A stretch of 44,758 bases of DNA, from NCBI GenBank assembly GCA_002172675.1, contig NETF01000180.1, positions 1-44,758 of the forward strand, read 5' to 3'. The translations under genes were made by a program, and so were the position numbers. The notes beneath the pieces were generated by a model, which searched no databases, was not told the origin of the DNA, and saw nothing but the letters and a program-made list of their open reading frames with translations. The stretch comes from an unicellular cyanobacterium SU3 (GTDB lineage Bacteria > Cyanobacteriota > Cyanobacteriia > Cyanobacteriales > Microcystaceae). Positions within the stretch are counted from its first letter, which is position 1. Each line of letters begins with the position of its first letter. This document shows, in pieces, positions 9,700 through 19,257 of this stretch.

Positions 9700-9931
9700 A
9701 TCCTTTTAGATTAGGTTAAAAATGGTATTTCTATAAGTTACACATTCACGGCGAAACCCTATCGATTCTACCGTTTGCGGTAATTTGAGCAATTGCCTGA
9801 TAACCGACTTGGTTTAATTATAAGTCTTATTCTTGAATTTTGTCTTTGTTACAACAAATTTACTTTAATGATTTTAATGCTATGTGTCATTTGTTGCTGA
9901 CTTTACATTAGCATATTATCTAGGTAGATTA

Positions 9932-11032
9932 TCAAGTTCTTTTCATTTCTTCTAATACTGTGTTAATCACTTCAGAGGGGATTTCTTCTTTAATATCTAC
10001 TTTGCCAATATTTGTCGGTAAAATAAACCGAACTTTTCCAGCTTTTACTTTTTTATCTAACTGCAAGGTTTCTATAATATTTTGTGATTTTAAAGTATTA
10101 TCTATCCTTTCTGGTAACGCAGCTTTTTTAATCAAGTTATCCTGTCTTTGAGACATTTCTTCTGTCCACATTCCTAATTTTACTGCTATTCTTCCTGCCG
10201 CTACCATCCCGATCGCCACTGCTTCTCCGTGATTAATTTGATTATAACCGGTTAAACTTTCTATTGCGTGACCAATGGTATGGCCATAGTTAAGAATCGC
10301 TCTTAGTCCTGCTTCTTTTTCGTCTTGATTAACGACATCAACTTTTGCTTGACAAGATTTTTTGACAATTTCTTGTAATATTTCTAAATTGATATTGTCT
10401 AGACTATCTAAATTTTTCTGTGCTTCTAACTGATTAAATAAATTTTGGTTCCAAATCACTCCATATTTTATCACTTCTGCCATTCCTGCTCTAAATTCTC
10501 TGACTGGTAATGTCTTTAATACCATCGGATCAATAAAGACTAAACGGGGTTGATAAAAAGCCCCAATTAAATTTTTCCCTTGAGGATGATTCACCCCTGT
10601 TTTTCCTCCAATGGAAGCGTCTACCATAGCTAATAAGGAGGTAGGAACTTGAACAAAATCAATGCCTCTTAACCACGTTGCCGCAGCAAACCCTGTCATA
10701 TCTCCTATGACTCCACCCCCTAAGGCTAGCAAAGTAGACGAGCGTTCTAAACGATATTTAAGAGTAACATCATAAACTTGAGAAATACTATCTAAAGTTT
10801 TGTAAGTTTCTCCTGCTGGAATTACATGAGAAAAGACTTCAAACCCTGCTTCATTGAGTGAGTTAATAACAGTTTCTCCATAGTAATTAAAAATCTCTGG
10901 ATTAGAAATTACCATAATTTTTTGACCTAATTGGAGTGAGCTTAAATACTCTCCTATAGTCCCTAAACTGTTGGGGGTAATGACAATATGGTAACTGGTA
11001 TGGGGTAAGGTAACTTGAATGACAGAGGACAT
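9932..11032 (-). CDS. aroB: 3-dehydroquinate synthase
   Basis: Second step of the shikimate pathway: converts DAHP to 3-dehydroquinate using NAD+ and a divalent metal. The 366-residue length is normal. Visible motifs are the N-terminal NAD-binding region with [52 protein letters not shown], the metal-site stretch EVIKYGVI, and [11 protein letters not shown] with [10 protein letters not shown] supplying metal-binding His. The 5' flank faces psbN on the opposite strand, so the 168-base gap holds two divergent promoters. Confidence 0.96.
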   Translation of the reverse strand: MSSVIQVTLPHTSYHIVITPNSLGTIGEYLSSLQLGQKIMVISNPEIFNYYGETVINSLNEAGFEVFSHVIPAGETYKTLDSISQVYDVTLKYRLERSSTLLALGGGVIGDMTGFAAATWLRGIDFVQVPTSLLAMVDASIGGKTGVNHPQGKNLIGAFYQPRLVFIDPMVLKTLPVREFRAGMAEVIKYGVIWNQNLFNQLEAQKNLDSLDNINLEILQEIVKKSCQAKVDVVNQDEKEAGLRAILNYGHTIGHAIESLTGYNQINHGEAVAIGMVAAGRIAVKLGMWTEEMSQRQDNLIKKAALPERIDNTLKSQNIIETLQLDKKVKAGKVRFILPTNIGKVDIKEEIPSEVINTVLEEMKRT

Positions 11033-11200
11033 AAATTTTGGTTGCTATTGAATGTCTCAGAATAATCTAGTAGTTGACACTCCTCTAAAAAATTGATCGA
11101 TTGCTAGAGGTTGTTGTAAAAACTGAGATAGAATTGATAGATAAGGTTACAATTTTTAATTATAATATTAAGATGATCGATATTATCTTTTAAAAATCCT

Positions 11201-11332
11201 ATGGAACCTGCAACTGCTTTAAGTATCGGTATTGGCTCAATTCTTCTTGTCATTACTGGATTTGCCATTTACACGGCATTCGGACCCCCATCTGCCCAAT
11301 TAAGTGATCCTTTTGAAGATCACGAAGATTAA
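11201..11332 (+). CDS. psbN: Photosystem II protein PsbN
   Basis: This 43-residue ORF reads [12 protein letters not shown], then a single transmembrane helix (about residues 5-27), FGPPSAQL and an acidic tail FEDHED. This is the conserved PsbN signature. PsbN is known as a thylakoid membrane factor needed for PSII assembly or repair rather than a stable subunit. TATAAT at 11161-11166 may be its -10 box (TTGATA at 11134-11139 is rather far for a -35). It has its own terminator. psbH, often its neighbour, is not adjacent here. Confidence 0.95.
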   Translation: MEPATALSIGIGSILLVITGFAIYTAFGPPSAQLSDPFEDHED

Positions 11333-11399
11333 GCTATCTTATCAGGATTATAAGGCTTTTCCTTCAAATCCACAACAAATTAAACTAAATTAAACAATG

Positions 11400-11436
11400 G
11401 GTTGAGTTAATTATTAGAGAAACTCAACCTTTTTTA
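11400..11436 (+). terminator. Rho-independent terminator of psbN
   Basis: GGTTGAGTT (11400-11408) pairs with AACTCAACC (11421-11429), followed by seven T (11430-11436). Confidence 0.85.
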
Positions 11437-11825
11437 TCCGTTGATTTTGATTAATCATTAATAATTATCTCTTGAGTTAAAAATTAATTTTGTTTTAACT
11501 TTTTTTATATCTTTACACTTAACACAATCAGAAATCTAGTTATATTTAGCCTATCTGAGCTTCTATATAAAAATAAGTAATAAAAAATAATTTTTAGATT
11601 TGAATTATTGATAGTCGGTTAACTCTCAAAAAATCTGCCTCAAGCCATGAAATCAGCAAAACTTTAACATCGAAGTTGCGCCTTTATCAGCACTTGCGAT
11701 AGGATTAAGATTAAAGAATGGAAGTGCCGTTCTGTTTACTTTTTAGATAGAGTGAGATGACTAAATTTTGTATGTCAAGATTAAAGAGATAATCACAGCC
11801 TAACTATCTACAAGTAAATTGTTAC
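11437..11825. other. Intergenic, psbN to helicase
   Basis: This stretch is very AT-rich in its first half. I see no gene, RNA or long repeat. It must contain the promoter of the downstream helicase, which I cannot place with confidence. Confidence 0.4.
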
Positions 11826-13307
11826 ATGGCACGATCCAGTAAACTGAAATACGATCGCGGTACTTTAATTTTACATCCACCCCCAAGAGGTAAAGCTTGG
11901 ATTGATTTTGCTACCTGGGATGACCGCATTGAGAAGTTTCGGGTTCCAGCTATCTACTATCGAACTTTAATTGAAACCCTGCAAGCCAATAACCTTAGCT
12001 TAGTTGATGAGGCGAAAGACTTTTTTCCTTTGGATCTAACCCCTAGTTTTGAAAGGGAACCCTATCCCCACCAAACGGAAGCTTTAGAGGCTTGGAAATG
12101 TTCAGGGCGTAAAGGGGTGGTTGTGTTGCCTACGGCTGCGGGAAAGACCTATTTAGCCCAGTTAGCCATGATCGCTACACCTCGCACTACTTTGATTATA
12201 GTACCAACCTTAGATTTAATGCACCAATGGTATGCTCAAATGAGTGCAGCCTTTCCTGACATTGAAGTGGGGTTATTGGGAGGAGGATCACGCGATCACA
12301 GTCCGATTTTAATTGCAACTTATAACAGTGCAGCGATTCATGCGGAAACTTTGGGAAATCGCTACGCATTACAGATATTTGATGAATGTCACCATCTTCC
12401 TACTGATTTTTTCCGTGTTATTGCAGAATACTCTATTTCTCCCTATCGTTTAGGGCTAACTGCTACCCCAGAAAGGGCTGATGGTAGTCATCGTGACTTA
12501 GATAGTCTAATTGGTGAAGTAGTTTATCGCAAGGGAGTTAAAGAACTTGCGGGGGGGACTTTAGCGGATCATGAAGTCATAGAAATCAAGGTGAAACTAT
12601 CACAAACGGAACGAAAAAGTTATGATAAAGCGATACAAATTCGTAATGACTTTTTACGCAAGTCTAATATTTCTTTGAGTAGTTTAAACGGCTGGCAAAT
12701 TTTTGTTAAAGCGAGTGCCAGAAGTCCAGCTGGAAGACGGGCAATGTTAGCCCATCGAGAAGCGAAAGAAATAGCAGCCGGTACAGAAGGAAAATTAAGA
12801 ATTTTGGCCGAATTAGTTTGTGAACATCACCAAGATTCTTTGCTAATTTTCACTAATGATAATGCAACCGTTTATCGTATTTCTCAAGAATTTTTAATCC
12901 CTGCCATTACCCATCAAACCCCAGTAAAAGAGCGTCACGACATTTTAACTCGGTTTCGAGAAGGGATTTATAAAAGTTTAGTAACTTCTCATGTTTTAAA
13001 TGAAGGGGTTGATGTTCCAGAGGTAAAGGTTGCTATTATTATATCGGGAACCAGTTCGGCACGGGAATATGTTCAAAGATTGGGTCGTATTTTACGGAAA
13101 GGAAAGGGAAAGAATAAGTTAGCAACTCTTTATGAAATTATCGCAGAAGACACCAGCGAAGAACGAACATCACAGCGTAGAAAGGAAGGAACAAAAACCC
13201 CGAAACCTCAACAACTAGAATTGTTACCTTCACCCTATGAAATGAACTCTAAAAAGTCATTGCGTGCTGCTGAAAAATCTAAAAAGAAATGGGGAGAAGA
13301 AGAGTAA
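11826..13307 (+). CDS. XPB-like SF2 DNA helicase
   Basis: Superfamily 2 ATP-dependent helicase or translocase of the XPB/Ssl2 type. The N-terminal ~75 residues form a damage-recognition-like domain preceding YPHQTEALEAW. Then come Walker A PTAAGKT, PTLDLMHQW, IFDECHH (DEAH-type box), GLTATPER, and in the second RecA domain FTNDN, VTSHVLNEGVDVPEV and QRLGRILRKGKGK. The tail is charged. Archaeal and bacterial XPB homologues are linked to DNA repair and often have a nuclease partner (Bax1/DUF790) alongside; none is adjacent, only a small orphan ORF. The exact role is inferred. The start is an ATG at 11826. Confidence 0.85.
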   Translation: MARSSKLKYDRGTLILHPPPRGKAWIDFATWDDRIEKFRVPAIYYRTLIETLQANNLSLVDEAKDFFPLDLTPSFEREPYPHQTEALEAWKCSGRKGVVVLPTAAGKTYLAQLAMIATPRTTLIIVPTLDLMHQWYAQMSAAFPDIEVGLLGGGSRDHSPILIATYNSAAIHAETLGNRYALQIFDECHHLPTDFFRVIAEYSISPYRLGLTATPERADGSHRDLDSLIGEVVYRKGVKELAGGTLADHEVIEIKVKLSQTERKSYDKAIQIRNDFLRKSNISLSSLNGWQIFVKASARSPAGRRAMLAHREAKEIAAGTEGKLRILAELVCEHHQDSLLIFTNDNATVYRISQEFLIPAITHQTPVKERHDILTRFREGIYKSLVTSHVLNEGVDVPEVKVAIIISGTSSAREYVQRLGRILRKGKGKNKLATLYEIIAEDTSEERTSQRRKEGTKTPKPQQLELLPSPYEMNSKKSLRAAEKSKKKWGEEE

Positions 13308-13341
13308 AATCTCAGTACGGGACAAAAAATTGAAGTAGGGG

Positions 13342-13647
13342 TTGCAAAGGAGTACAGGGAAATGGTTTCATAGAAAGTTACCACAACTTACCCTGAAACC
13401 CTATGAATCAGATTACGGATTGACTTTAGATGATAAAAGTCAGGCTAAAAAGATTGTAGAAGAATTAATTGATCCTAACAGTATTACTAATTTAAAAGAT
13501 GACGGAATGGATAAAATAAATGTTTATGCAAGTGGAGGGGTTGACTATTTACAGTCCAAAATATCTAAACCTTATTTTGCTGAAGAGTTTTTAATTAGCT
13601 ATGTTAAACTTCTGCAAAAAGAAATGGATAACAATCATAATTGGTAA
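13342..13647 (+). CDS. Hypothetical protein, possibly a C-terminal gene remnant
   Basis: This 101-residue open frame runs from a TTG (there is an in-frame TAG two codons before it) to TAA. It starts 34 bases after the helicase stop on the same strand. I do not recognise it. It is hydrophilic, with YGLTLDDKSQAKKIVEELIDPNS and a helical end YFAEEFLISYVKLLQKEMDNN. No ribosome binding site or ATG supports the start, so it may be the tail of a larger gene whose front is gone, or a helicase partner read from a non-ATG start. Confidence 0.45.
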   Translation: MQRSTGKWFHRKLPQLTLKPYESDYGLTLDDKSQAKKIVEELIDPNSITNLKDDGMDKINVYASGGVDYLQSKISKPYFAEEFLISYVKLLQKEMDNNHNW

Positions 13648-13663
13648 TGAATTTTATTATTTG

Positions 13664-13686
13664 TAGGGTGGGCAATGCCCACCCTA
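13664..13686. terminator. Perfect inverted repeat between convergent genes
   Basis: TAGGGTGGGCA (13664-13674) and TGCCCACCCTA (13676-13686) flank a single A. It lies between the end of the small ORF and the end of the FAD oxidoreductase gene. This GC-rich palindrome is a common dispersed intergenic repeat in cyanobacteria (recall) and may stop or stabilise transcripts from both sides. Confidence 0.6.
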
Positions 13687-13690
13687 GAAT

Positions 13691-15760
13691 TTAACGACGA
13701 AGGCTAAACATTATGTCACGAGGAAAGGTTGTGGGATTTCCATTACTTTCTAACCGTCGACGTAACTGTTGTAATTTAGCTTCTTGTTGAGGTAAATTAT
13801 CCACTAATTGATAGGGTAAAATGCTTTGTTCTAAAGAGAAACTGGCTAAAGTACCAGCTGCAGCACCAACAGACCATTCAAACCCATGTACCCGATAAGC
13901 AGCAGCAGCAATGTGACTGGTGGCAATACTCTTACCTGATACGATCAAATTATCCACTTTTTGAGGAATTAAAGCCCTTAAGGGAATTTGTGCCGGATGG
14001 GCCCCACCATGAGCAACACGAACCCCTGGACGTTCGCGGTTTCCTCGCTTTTCTGGGGGAGATAAGGCCATACAGGGATGAAAATCAATCATATAGTCAG
14101 CGACTCCCACCGAGTCAGGATAAACCGTTGCATGGGTGCGTCGCGTTACCATATAGGAAGGGCGATCATTAGCAGTGACAAATTTTGATTCTAAATCAGC
14201 AATGGTTGACCACACCAACTGATACATGGGACGAGGCAAAGAAGTGCGATAAAAATCATGCCAATAGTCTTTAGTAGAAATATCGATCTCGTTGATAGCA
14301 AACCCTTGAGGATGATCGTAAGAAGGCCGGCCGATAATGCGTCTCCCTTCCCGAATATAAGGGTATTTCGATAACCCGTGACTGGTTCCCATCGGAGAAT
14401 CTAACCCTTGTAAGAAACGATGGTTAGGATGAGGCCGTTTAACCCCATAGCCTAAACGAGAATCAGTAGTACCTGCAACTAACCAATAGTAAAACCCTTT
14501 AGAGATTTCTTCTCCTTTGCGTAAGGCTTCTGTACGTAGTCCCCCTTTCCATCCACCAGGTTCGAGTTGTCCTGTTTGTTCGAGTTGTCTACGACTGTAA
14601 ACTAAGTTATCTTGAGCGGTTCCGGGACGGTAATCATTCCCCCATACCCAGTTTTGCATGGAAATATCGCCGGGGGTGGGTTCATGAACTTTCATCGGCC
14701 CCACTTTAACAAATTTGCCTTGTTCGTTACTCCAGATGCGTCGATAGGTAAACACTAGGTCAAAATAAGCCATTTTCCTGTTGCTATCATAACCGTAGTA
14801 GGGTTCGTACTGGTCATAAAAGGAGGGTTTCGTTTGAGATTGAGGGGTTGCGGTTCGTTGCATAGCAAAGGGATAGGTAAACCCTTGGACGCAATAGGAG
14901 TCTCCTTTTTCGGTGGGAGAAGAGGGATTAAGATGACTACGGGGGTCTAGTCCTAAGCGGTAGGGAACGTCTGCTAAAGCGACGATTTCACCTGTTTCTG
15001 TGGCTTCTATAACAAACCAGTCAGTGGGACTTCCTTTTTTAGATTTGGACTCGAAACGAATAATTTTCTTGTTAAACCGTTGAGAATTTTCGTAGCTATA
15101 AGCGTCTTCAATGGTTTTAGAAAGGGGTTCTTTATTGAGGTGAGGGGTTCCTATTTTAGGAGTATGTTGAATAGCGATCGCACTGTTTATTAATTTTCCA
15201 TCTTCACTTAATTCTACTTCTTTAATCACTGTAGAAGGAAACCATTTTAAAGTACCTCTTCCCCATTGTTGAGCTTCTTTTAATTGTTGAAATAATAACT
15301 GATGACCATGATAAGGAAGAAAGCAACTTTCACTGACCCAACATTCTCCAGGGTTTTGTCGATTGTAGAGACGAGCAATATTTGTTCTTAAGGTGTTGTA
15401 TCCTCTGGGGAAATGTTGTTGCGATCGCTGTTGTTTTCCTTCGTCTAAAGCTGAGGTTCCTTGGGCTGAAATTTGTCCCCCAACCCAATCGGTAATTTCG
15501 GTTAAACAAACGGTTTTTCCTGCTAATAAACCCTCATAGGCTGCAGCGGAACCGGCTAAACCAGCCCCCACAATTAACATATCACAATTGACGGTTTCTT
15601 GAGGATTACGGGAATCAGCGACTAAAGGTAAGGTTATTTCTAAGCTAATGATTCCCAAAAATAAACTTGTCAAAATTCGTTTTAATGCTTTCGTTTCATG
15701 GGGTCTTTTTTGTGACAATAATTGCCCAGAGTTCTGCTGATGTTTCCTGAGTCTTCCCAT
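13691..15760 (-). CDS. Secreted FAD-dependent oxidoreductase
   Basis: The 689-residue protein has a basic N-terminus, a hydrophobic segment (about residues 30-48, ILTSLFLGIISLEITLPLVA) that looks like a signal or anchor, and then a Rossmann FAD-binding motif CDMLIVGAGLAGSAAAYEG. Other matches to the FAD_oxidored family are TDWVGGQISAQG near the N-terminus and the C-terminal NLIVSGKSIATSHIAAAAYRVHGFEWSVG region that closes the flavin site. The substrate is unknown. Family members are cyanobacterial and often exported, so a periplasmic or lumenal site is inferred. It stands alone, convergent with the helicase-side genes. Confidence 0.8.
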   Translation of the reverse strand: MGRLRKHQQNSGQLLSQKRPHETKALKRILTSLFLGIISLEITLPLVADSRNPQETVNCDMLIVGAGLAGSAAAYEGLLAGKTVCLTEITDWVGGQISAQGTSALDEGKQQRSQQHFPRGYNTLRTNIARLYNRQNPGECWVSESCFLPYHGHQLLFQQLKEAQQWGRGTLKWFPSTVIKEVELSEDGKLINSAIAIQHTPKIGTPHLNKEPLSKTIEDAYSYENSQRFNKKIIRFESKSKKGSPTDWFVIEATETGEIVALADVPYRLGLDPRSHLNPSSPTEKGDSYCVQGFTYPFAMQRTATPQSQTKPSFYDQYEPYYGYDSNRKMAYFDLVFTYRRIWSNEQGKFVKVGPMKVHEPTPGDISMQNWVWGNDYRPGTAQDNLVYSRRQLEQTGQLEPGGWKGGLRTEALRKGEEISKGFYYWLVAGTTDSRLGYGVKRPHPNHRFLQGLDSPMGTSHGLSKYPYIREGRRIIGRPSYDHPQGFAINEIDISTKDYWHDFYRTSLPRPMYQLVWSTIADLESKFVTANDRPSYMVTRRTHATVYPDSVGVADYMIDFHPCMALSPPEKRGNRERPGVRVAHGGAHPAQIPLRALIPQKVDNLIVSGKSIATSHIAAAAYRVHGFEWSVGAAAGTLASFSLEQSILPYQLVDNLPQQEAKLQQLRRRLESNGNPTTFPRDIMFSLRR

Positions 15761-16051
15761 AATTTGTATTAAGTGTGTGAGTATAGCAAGCTGAATGATT
15801 AACTATTGTGAAGATAAATCGCTAATCATTTATCTTTTTTGTGTTTTGCTCTTTAAGTTTAGAGAAAGTTTGAGAAAATACTGCAATCTTTTAAGTCTTT
15901 TTTCAGATTGTTGAAAAATCATCTTATAAGTTAACAATTTTGTTTACAGAGTCAATAGTTTGTATCATTTTTTATCAATTTTATTATTTTTTAATTGATT
16001 AATTAGAGTTGATTTTGTATGATCATTTTACTCTTGAACAAGATATCTAAT

Positions 16052-16363
16052 TCATGACTTTTTGGTATCTTCATTTGTCACTTTAAGATAACTTGTATTG
16101 ATACTTTTTTGTTTATAGTAATCTGTTGTTTTGATAATATTCTCTAGTTCACTAAGTCTAGATTCTAAATGTTTCATTTTACCTTGGTAATTATTTGGAA
16201 TAGAACATCTTTGATCTTTCTTTAATAAAAAATCAGACAGTATCTTCTCCATTGCTTTTGATTGGTTTAATCCTTCTGTATCATAATATTCACGAAAAGC
16301 TTTATAGACAGAATCACTTAAATAAGCTTGTACTCTATTTTCGGGTTTGTTGCTAGTATCCAT
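16052..16363 (-). CDS. Small ribbon-helix-helix-like protein
   Basis: A 103-residue protein with an N-terminal stretch ENRVQAYLSDSVYKAFREYYDTEGLNQSKAMEKILSDFL. Its strand-helix-helix pattern resembles CopG/RHH DNA-binding proteins or plasmid-type regulators. A predicted coiled coil follows (about 62-82, MKHLESRLSELENII), then a polar tail. It is divergent from the small gene at 16495 across 131 bases. Function is unknown; a DNA-binding role is inferred from the pattern only. Confidence 0.55.
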   Translation of the reverse strand: MDTSNKPENRVQAYLSDSVYKAFREYYDTEGLNQSKAMEKILSDFLLKKDQRCSIPNNYQGKMKHLESRLSELENIIKTTDYYKQKSINTSYLKVTNEDTKKS

Positions 16364-16494
16364 AAGACAATTGGACTATTAGGCATTATCATCTAAGTTA
16401 TGTTTATGATTCCCCAAAAACACCAAAAATTAACACAATCTCTTATTTTTACTGAAATTTGAATATGTTTATATAGCAAAAGGAACAGTTAAAC

Positions 16495-16689
16495 TTGAGT
16501 ATTTCGCCAGAACTCTATCAACTTACCGAAAAACTAGCCGAAAACAACAATACGGATATTGCTAACGTCATCATAAACGGAATAGCACTTTTGGGTATTG
16601 CTGAAGAAGAAGCTAAAAAAAAAGGATATAAACTTGGAATTATTGATGGAGATAGAGTTATTAAAGAGATTGAAATTGATTTAAGCTAG
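16495..16689 (+). CDS. Small conserved hypothetical protein
   Basis: This 64-residue protein opens with a TTG start (an in-frame stop TAG lies just upstream; AAAGGAACAG gives a partial ribosome binding site). MSISPELYQLTEKLAENNNTD resembles short RHH/antitoxin-like helices. The second half (EEEAKKKGYKLGIIDGDRVIKEIEIDLS) is typical of small cyanobacterial proteins of unknown role. No toxin-like partner is adjacent on the same strand. Confidence 0.5.
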   Translation: MSISPELYQLTEKLAENNNTDIANVIINGIALLGIAEEEAKKKGYKLGIIDGDRVIKEIEIDLS

Positions 16690-16823
16690 TTTAGTTAACT
16701 GGTTCGTCAAATCAGTCTAAAAATAAATTAAATCTAAATAACTTAGGATTCATGCAACTCTAGGAGGTTTTTTTCGTCTCAAGGGATAACTGAGATCAAT
16801 GACACTATAGATAAGCTGAAATT

Positions 16824-18092
16824 ATGGCGCGTCGAACTTCTTCTATTTCCTCTCCTCAACCCAAAAAAATAGCACGTCATCGGGTTAATCATAATGAGAA
16901 ACCAGTTAAACTCATTTCAGGGACACGAAGAAATAGTAAAACAGAACTATCTAGGGAAACAAGAAAATCTCGTCCTAACCCCTCTAAGCGTTCCCCTAAC
17001 CTCTTAGTTCGACTTTTCTTGTATATTTTACGAATTGGTATTATGGGGGTTGGTATTGGTGCGATCGCAGGAACCACCCTCACCATTATTAATCCTCAAG
17101 ATATTTTAGCAGCTTATCTCAAAGCCTCTCAATTAGTTAAACCGTCCCCAGAAGAAACCAAAGAAGAGAAACCCGAAAAAGTTACCCCGAAAAGTTCGCC
17201 AACCGTTCCCGTGAGTACAGAATTAACCGCACTCAAAGAAAAAATACAAAAAATTGATGCAAAATACCCTAATGTTAAACCACAAGCTTGGTTTATTGAC
17301 TTAGATAATGGAGCCTATGTTACTTATAATGGTACACAAGCTGTTCCGGCTGCCAGTACCATTAAAATTCCTGTCTTAGTCGCTTTTTTCCAAGAAGTTG
17401 ATGCAGGAAATATGCACCTCGATCAAATGTTAACTATGACTAAAGATGTCATGGTTAGTGGTTCAGGGGATATGCAATATATGCAGGAAAATAAGAAATT
17501 TCCAGCTATTGAAGTGGCTAGAAAAATGATAGTAATTAGTGATAATACTGCTACTGAAATGTTAGTTAAACAGATAGGAGGTAAAGAAGTTCTCAATCAA
17601 CGCTTTAAAGAATGGGGGATGAAACATACTGAAATTAACAATATTTTACCTGATTTAGAAGGAACCAATAAAACCAGTTCAGAAGATTTAAGTAAACTCT
17701 TAGCAAGAATAGAAAGGGGTGATTTAATTAGTGCGAGATCCCGCGATCGCCTCATTGCTATTATGGAAGGAACAAAAACCCGAACATTGCTACCCCAAGG
17801 GTTAGAAAAACAGGCTAATATTGCCCATAAAACAGGGGATATTGGTACAATTATTGGGGATGCTGGTATTATTGATATGCCCACAGGAAAGCGGTATATT
17901 GGAGCCGTTTTTGCTGAAAGAGCTTATGATGATATAGCCGGCCGTCATCTGATTCAAGACATTTCTAGAACGGTTTATCAACACTTTAAATATTATCAAC
18001 CCCGTCCCGTTCCTAAAACAGCCAAGAAACCTGTTGAAAATAAACCTAAACCAGAAGAAAACGTCAGTACCAACAACCCAACCGAAGGTTAA
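16824..18092 (+). CDS. Membrane-anchored class A beta-lactamase-like serine hydrolase
   Basis: The 422-residue protein has a basic cytoplasmic N-terminus, one transmembrane helix (about 59-90), a Pro/Lys/Glu-rich linker, and a catalytic domain (about 135-395). The active-site elements of penicillin-recognising enzymes are in order: S178-T-I-K181, S239-D-N241 and K336-T-G338. A canonical ExxLN omega-loop is not obvious, so efficient beta-lactam hydrolysis is doubtful; a peptidoglycan-related or weak lactamase role is possible. The tail is Pro/Lys-rich. AGGAGG about 60 bases upstream is too far to serve this ATG. The gene ends overlap yraN by four bases, tail to tail. Confidence 0.8.
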   Translation: MARRTSSISSPQPKKIARHRVNHNEKPVKLISGTRRNSKTELSRETRKSRPNPSKRSPNLLVRLFLYILRIGIMGVGIGAIAGTTLTIINPQDILAAYLKASQLVKPSPEETKEEKPEKVTPKSSPTVPVSTELTALKEKIQKIDAKYPNVKPQAWFIDLDNGAYVTYNGTQAVPAASTIKIPVLVAFFQEVDAGNMHLDQMLTMTKDVMVSGSGDMQYMQENKKFPAIEVARKMIVISDNTATEMLVKQIGGKEVLNQRFKEWGMKHTEINNILPDLEGTNKTSSEDLSKLLARIERGDLISARSRDRLIAIMEGTKTRTLLPQGLEKQANIAHKTGDIGTIIGDAGIIDMPTGKRYIGAVFAERAYDDIAGRHLIQDISRTVYQHFKYYQPRPVPKTAKKPVENKPKPEENVSTNNPTEG

Positions 18093-18517
18093 AAAGCAGC
18101 TTCAATATAGTCTAATAATGTTAGCTGACAGCCTTGCCATTGTATAGGTTTTCCCTTTTTAATCATAAGATTAGGGTTTTTAGAGCCATGATGAGAACAA
18201 GGTCGATGATGAACTAAAGCCACATCAAAACGACAAATAAAGTTAGAAAACTGAGGATATTCCCCTAAAAAATAGGAAGCTGTCTGACTAATTTTTTCTT
18301 GTTTTTGAGGAGTCACTGCTAAAATACCATCGTGATCCCAATTTTTTCTTTTTCTTGTTTTAACTTCAACAAAAATGATAGTATTACTATTATAATGTTG
18401 GGCAATAATATCAATTTCTCCCCCAGGCGATCGCCAACGCTCATGTAAAATTTGCCAACCTTGGGAAATTAACCATTGAGCCACAAATTGTTCACCAATT
18501 TTGCCGATAGTAGTCAT
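18089..18517 (-). CDS. YraN family (UPF0102) nuclease-fold protein
   Basis: The 142-residue protein has the UPF0102 pattern: GEQFVAQWLISQGW, then R.PGGEIDIIAQ and IIFVEVKTRK. The D...E-x-K residues are those of the restriction-endonuclease-like fold. The biochemical role of this family is not settled. ATG at 18515-18517 is preferred over the adjacent TTG one codon upstream. Its stop shares bases 18089-18092 with the stop of the serine hydrolase on the other strand. Confidence 0.88.
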   Translation of the reverse strand: MTTIGKIGEQFVAQWLISQGWQILHERWRSPGGEIDIIAQHYNSNTIIFVEVKTRKRKNWDHDGILAVTPQKQEKISQTASYFLGEYPQFSNFICRFDVALVHHRPCSHHGSKNPNLMIKKGKPIQWQGCQLTLLDYIEAAF

Positions 18518-18520
18518 CAA

Positions 18521-18719
18521 ATTACGCTAGAATGATGATTGTAATAGCAATTCTCAAAAGTTATTAGAGATTTAAGTAGTCATTGCAAGGATAATATAAA
18601 CAGTACCCTTTGATGTTTACTGAGAATACCCGAAGCCGAAGCCGCGAGGAGCAATAGCGACGTGGCGGACTCTCTAGCTATTTCTGAGAACTGGTATAAG
18701 ACAAGTCAAATTATCAATT
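18521..18719. other. Intergenic with a GC-rich repeat-like patch
   Basis: Around 18630-18680 the base composition changes abruptly to GC-rich (CCGAAGCCGAAGCCGCGAGG, then GACGTGGCGGACTCTCT) inside AT-rich flanks. A patch of similar flavour (CCGCGAAGCGGATCTCTG) occurs near 44205. It may be a dispersed repeat fragment. Confidence 0.35.
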
Positions 18720-19223
18720 ATGATTAACATTAACAATTATAAAACTATCTTGACAGTTTGCGTTCTCTTACTATTATCGACTATTATCTATTTTGTCAGT
18801 CCAGTTGCTCCGGCATTGGCTGTTAATTATGCCAAGCAAAATCTAGTTGAGCGAGATTTTTCGGGTCAAGATTTGCGAGACTCAGACTTTGAACACGCTA
18901 ACTTACGGGGTTGTGACTTTAGTAATGCAAACTTGCAAGGAGTGAGATTCTTTGCTTCTAATTTAGAAGGGGCAAATTTTGAAGGAGCCGACTTAAGATA
19001 TGCTGATTTAGAGTCTGCTAGATTAGTTCGCGTTAACTTTACCAATGCTAATTTAGAAGGGGCTTTTGCTACCAATACTCTGTTTAACGGAGCCGTTATT
19101 GACGGAGCTGATTTTACTGATGTTTTACTGCGTTTAGACACAGAAAAAAAGCTATGTGAAATAGCAGTGGGAACGAATCCAGTTACAGGTAGAAAGACTA
19201 AAGACACTCTATTCTGTCCGTAA
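18720..19223 (+). CDS. Lumenal/periplasmic pentapeptide-repeat protein
   Basis: The 167-residue protein has a signal peptide (hydrophobic about 8-33, ending PALA) and then about 15 tandem A(D/N)LxX-type pentapeptides (residues 45-135: RDFSG QDLRD SDFEH ANLRG and so on) that should form a right-handed quadrilateral beta-helix. A C-terminal cap LCEIAVGTNPVTGRKTKDTLFC has two Cys that could form a disulfide. The repeat plus C-terminal cap resembles thylakoid lumen proteins of the plant TL15/TL17 kind. Function is unknown; a thylakoid lumen site is inferred. Confidence 0.85.
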   Translation: MININNYKTILTVCVLLLLSTIIYFVSPVAPALAVNYAKQNLVERDFSGQDLRDSDFEHANLRGCDFSNANLQGVRFFASNLEGANFEGADLRYADLESARLVRVNFTNANLEGAFATNTLFNGAVIDGADFTDVLLRLDTEKKLCEIAVGTNPVTGRKTKDTLFCP

Positions 19224-19257
19224 ATATAAACCAGTAGCACATTACAATCATTCTTAT

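Noticed and set aside
11437-11825. Possible small RNA or tRNA in the psbN-helicase gap
   Set aside because: No cloverleaf, T-loop consensus or convincing hairpin with promoter was found.
16824-18092. True beta-lactamase resistance gene
   Set aside because: The SxxK, SDN and KTG motifs are present, but a canonical ExxLN omega loop is not evident and it is membrane anchored; called only beta-lactamase-like.
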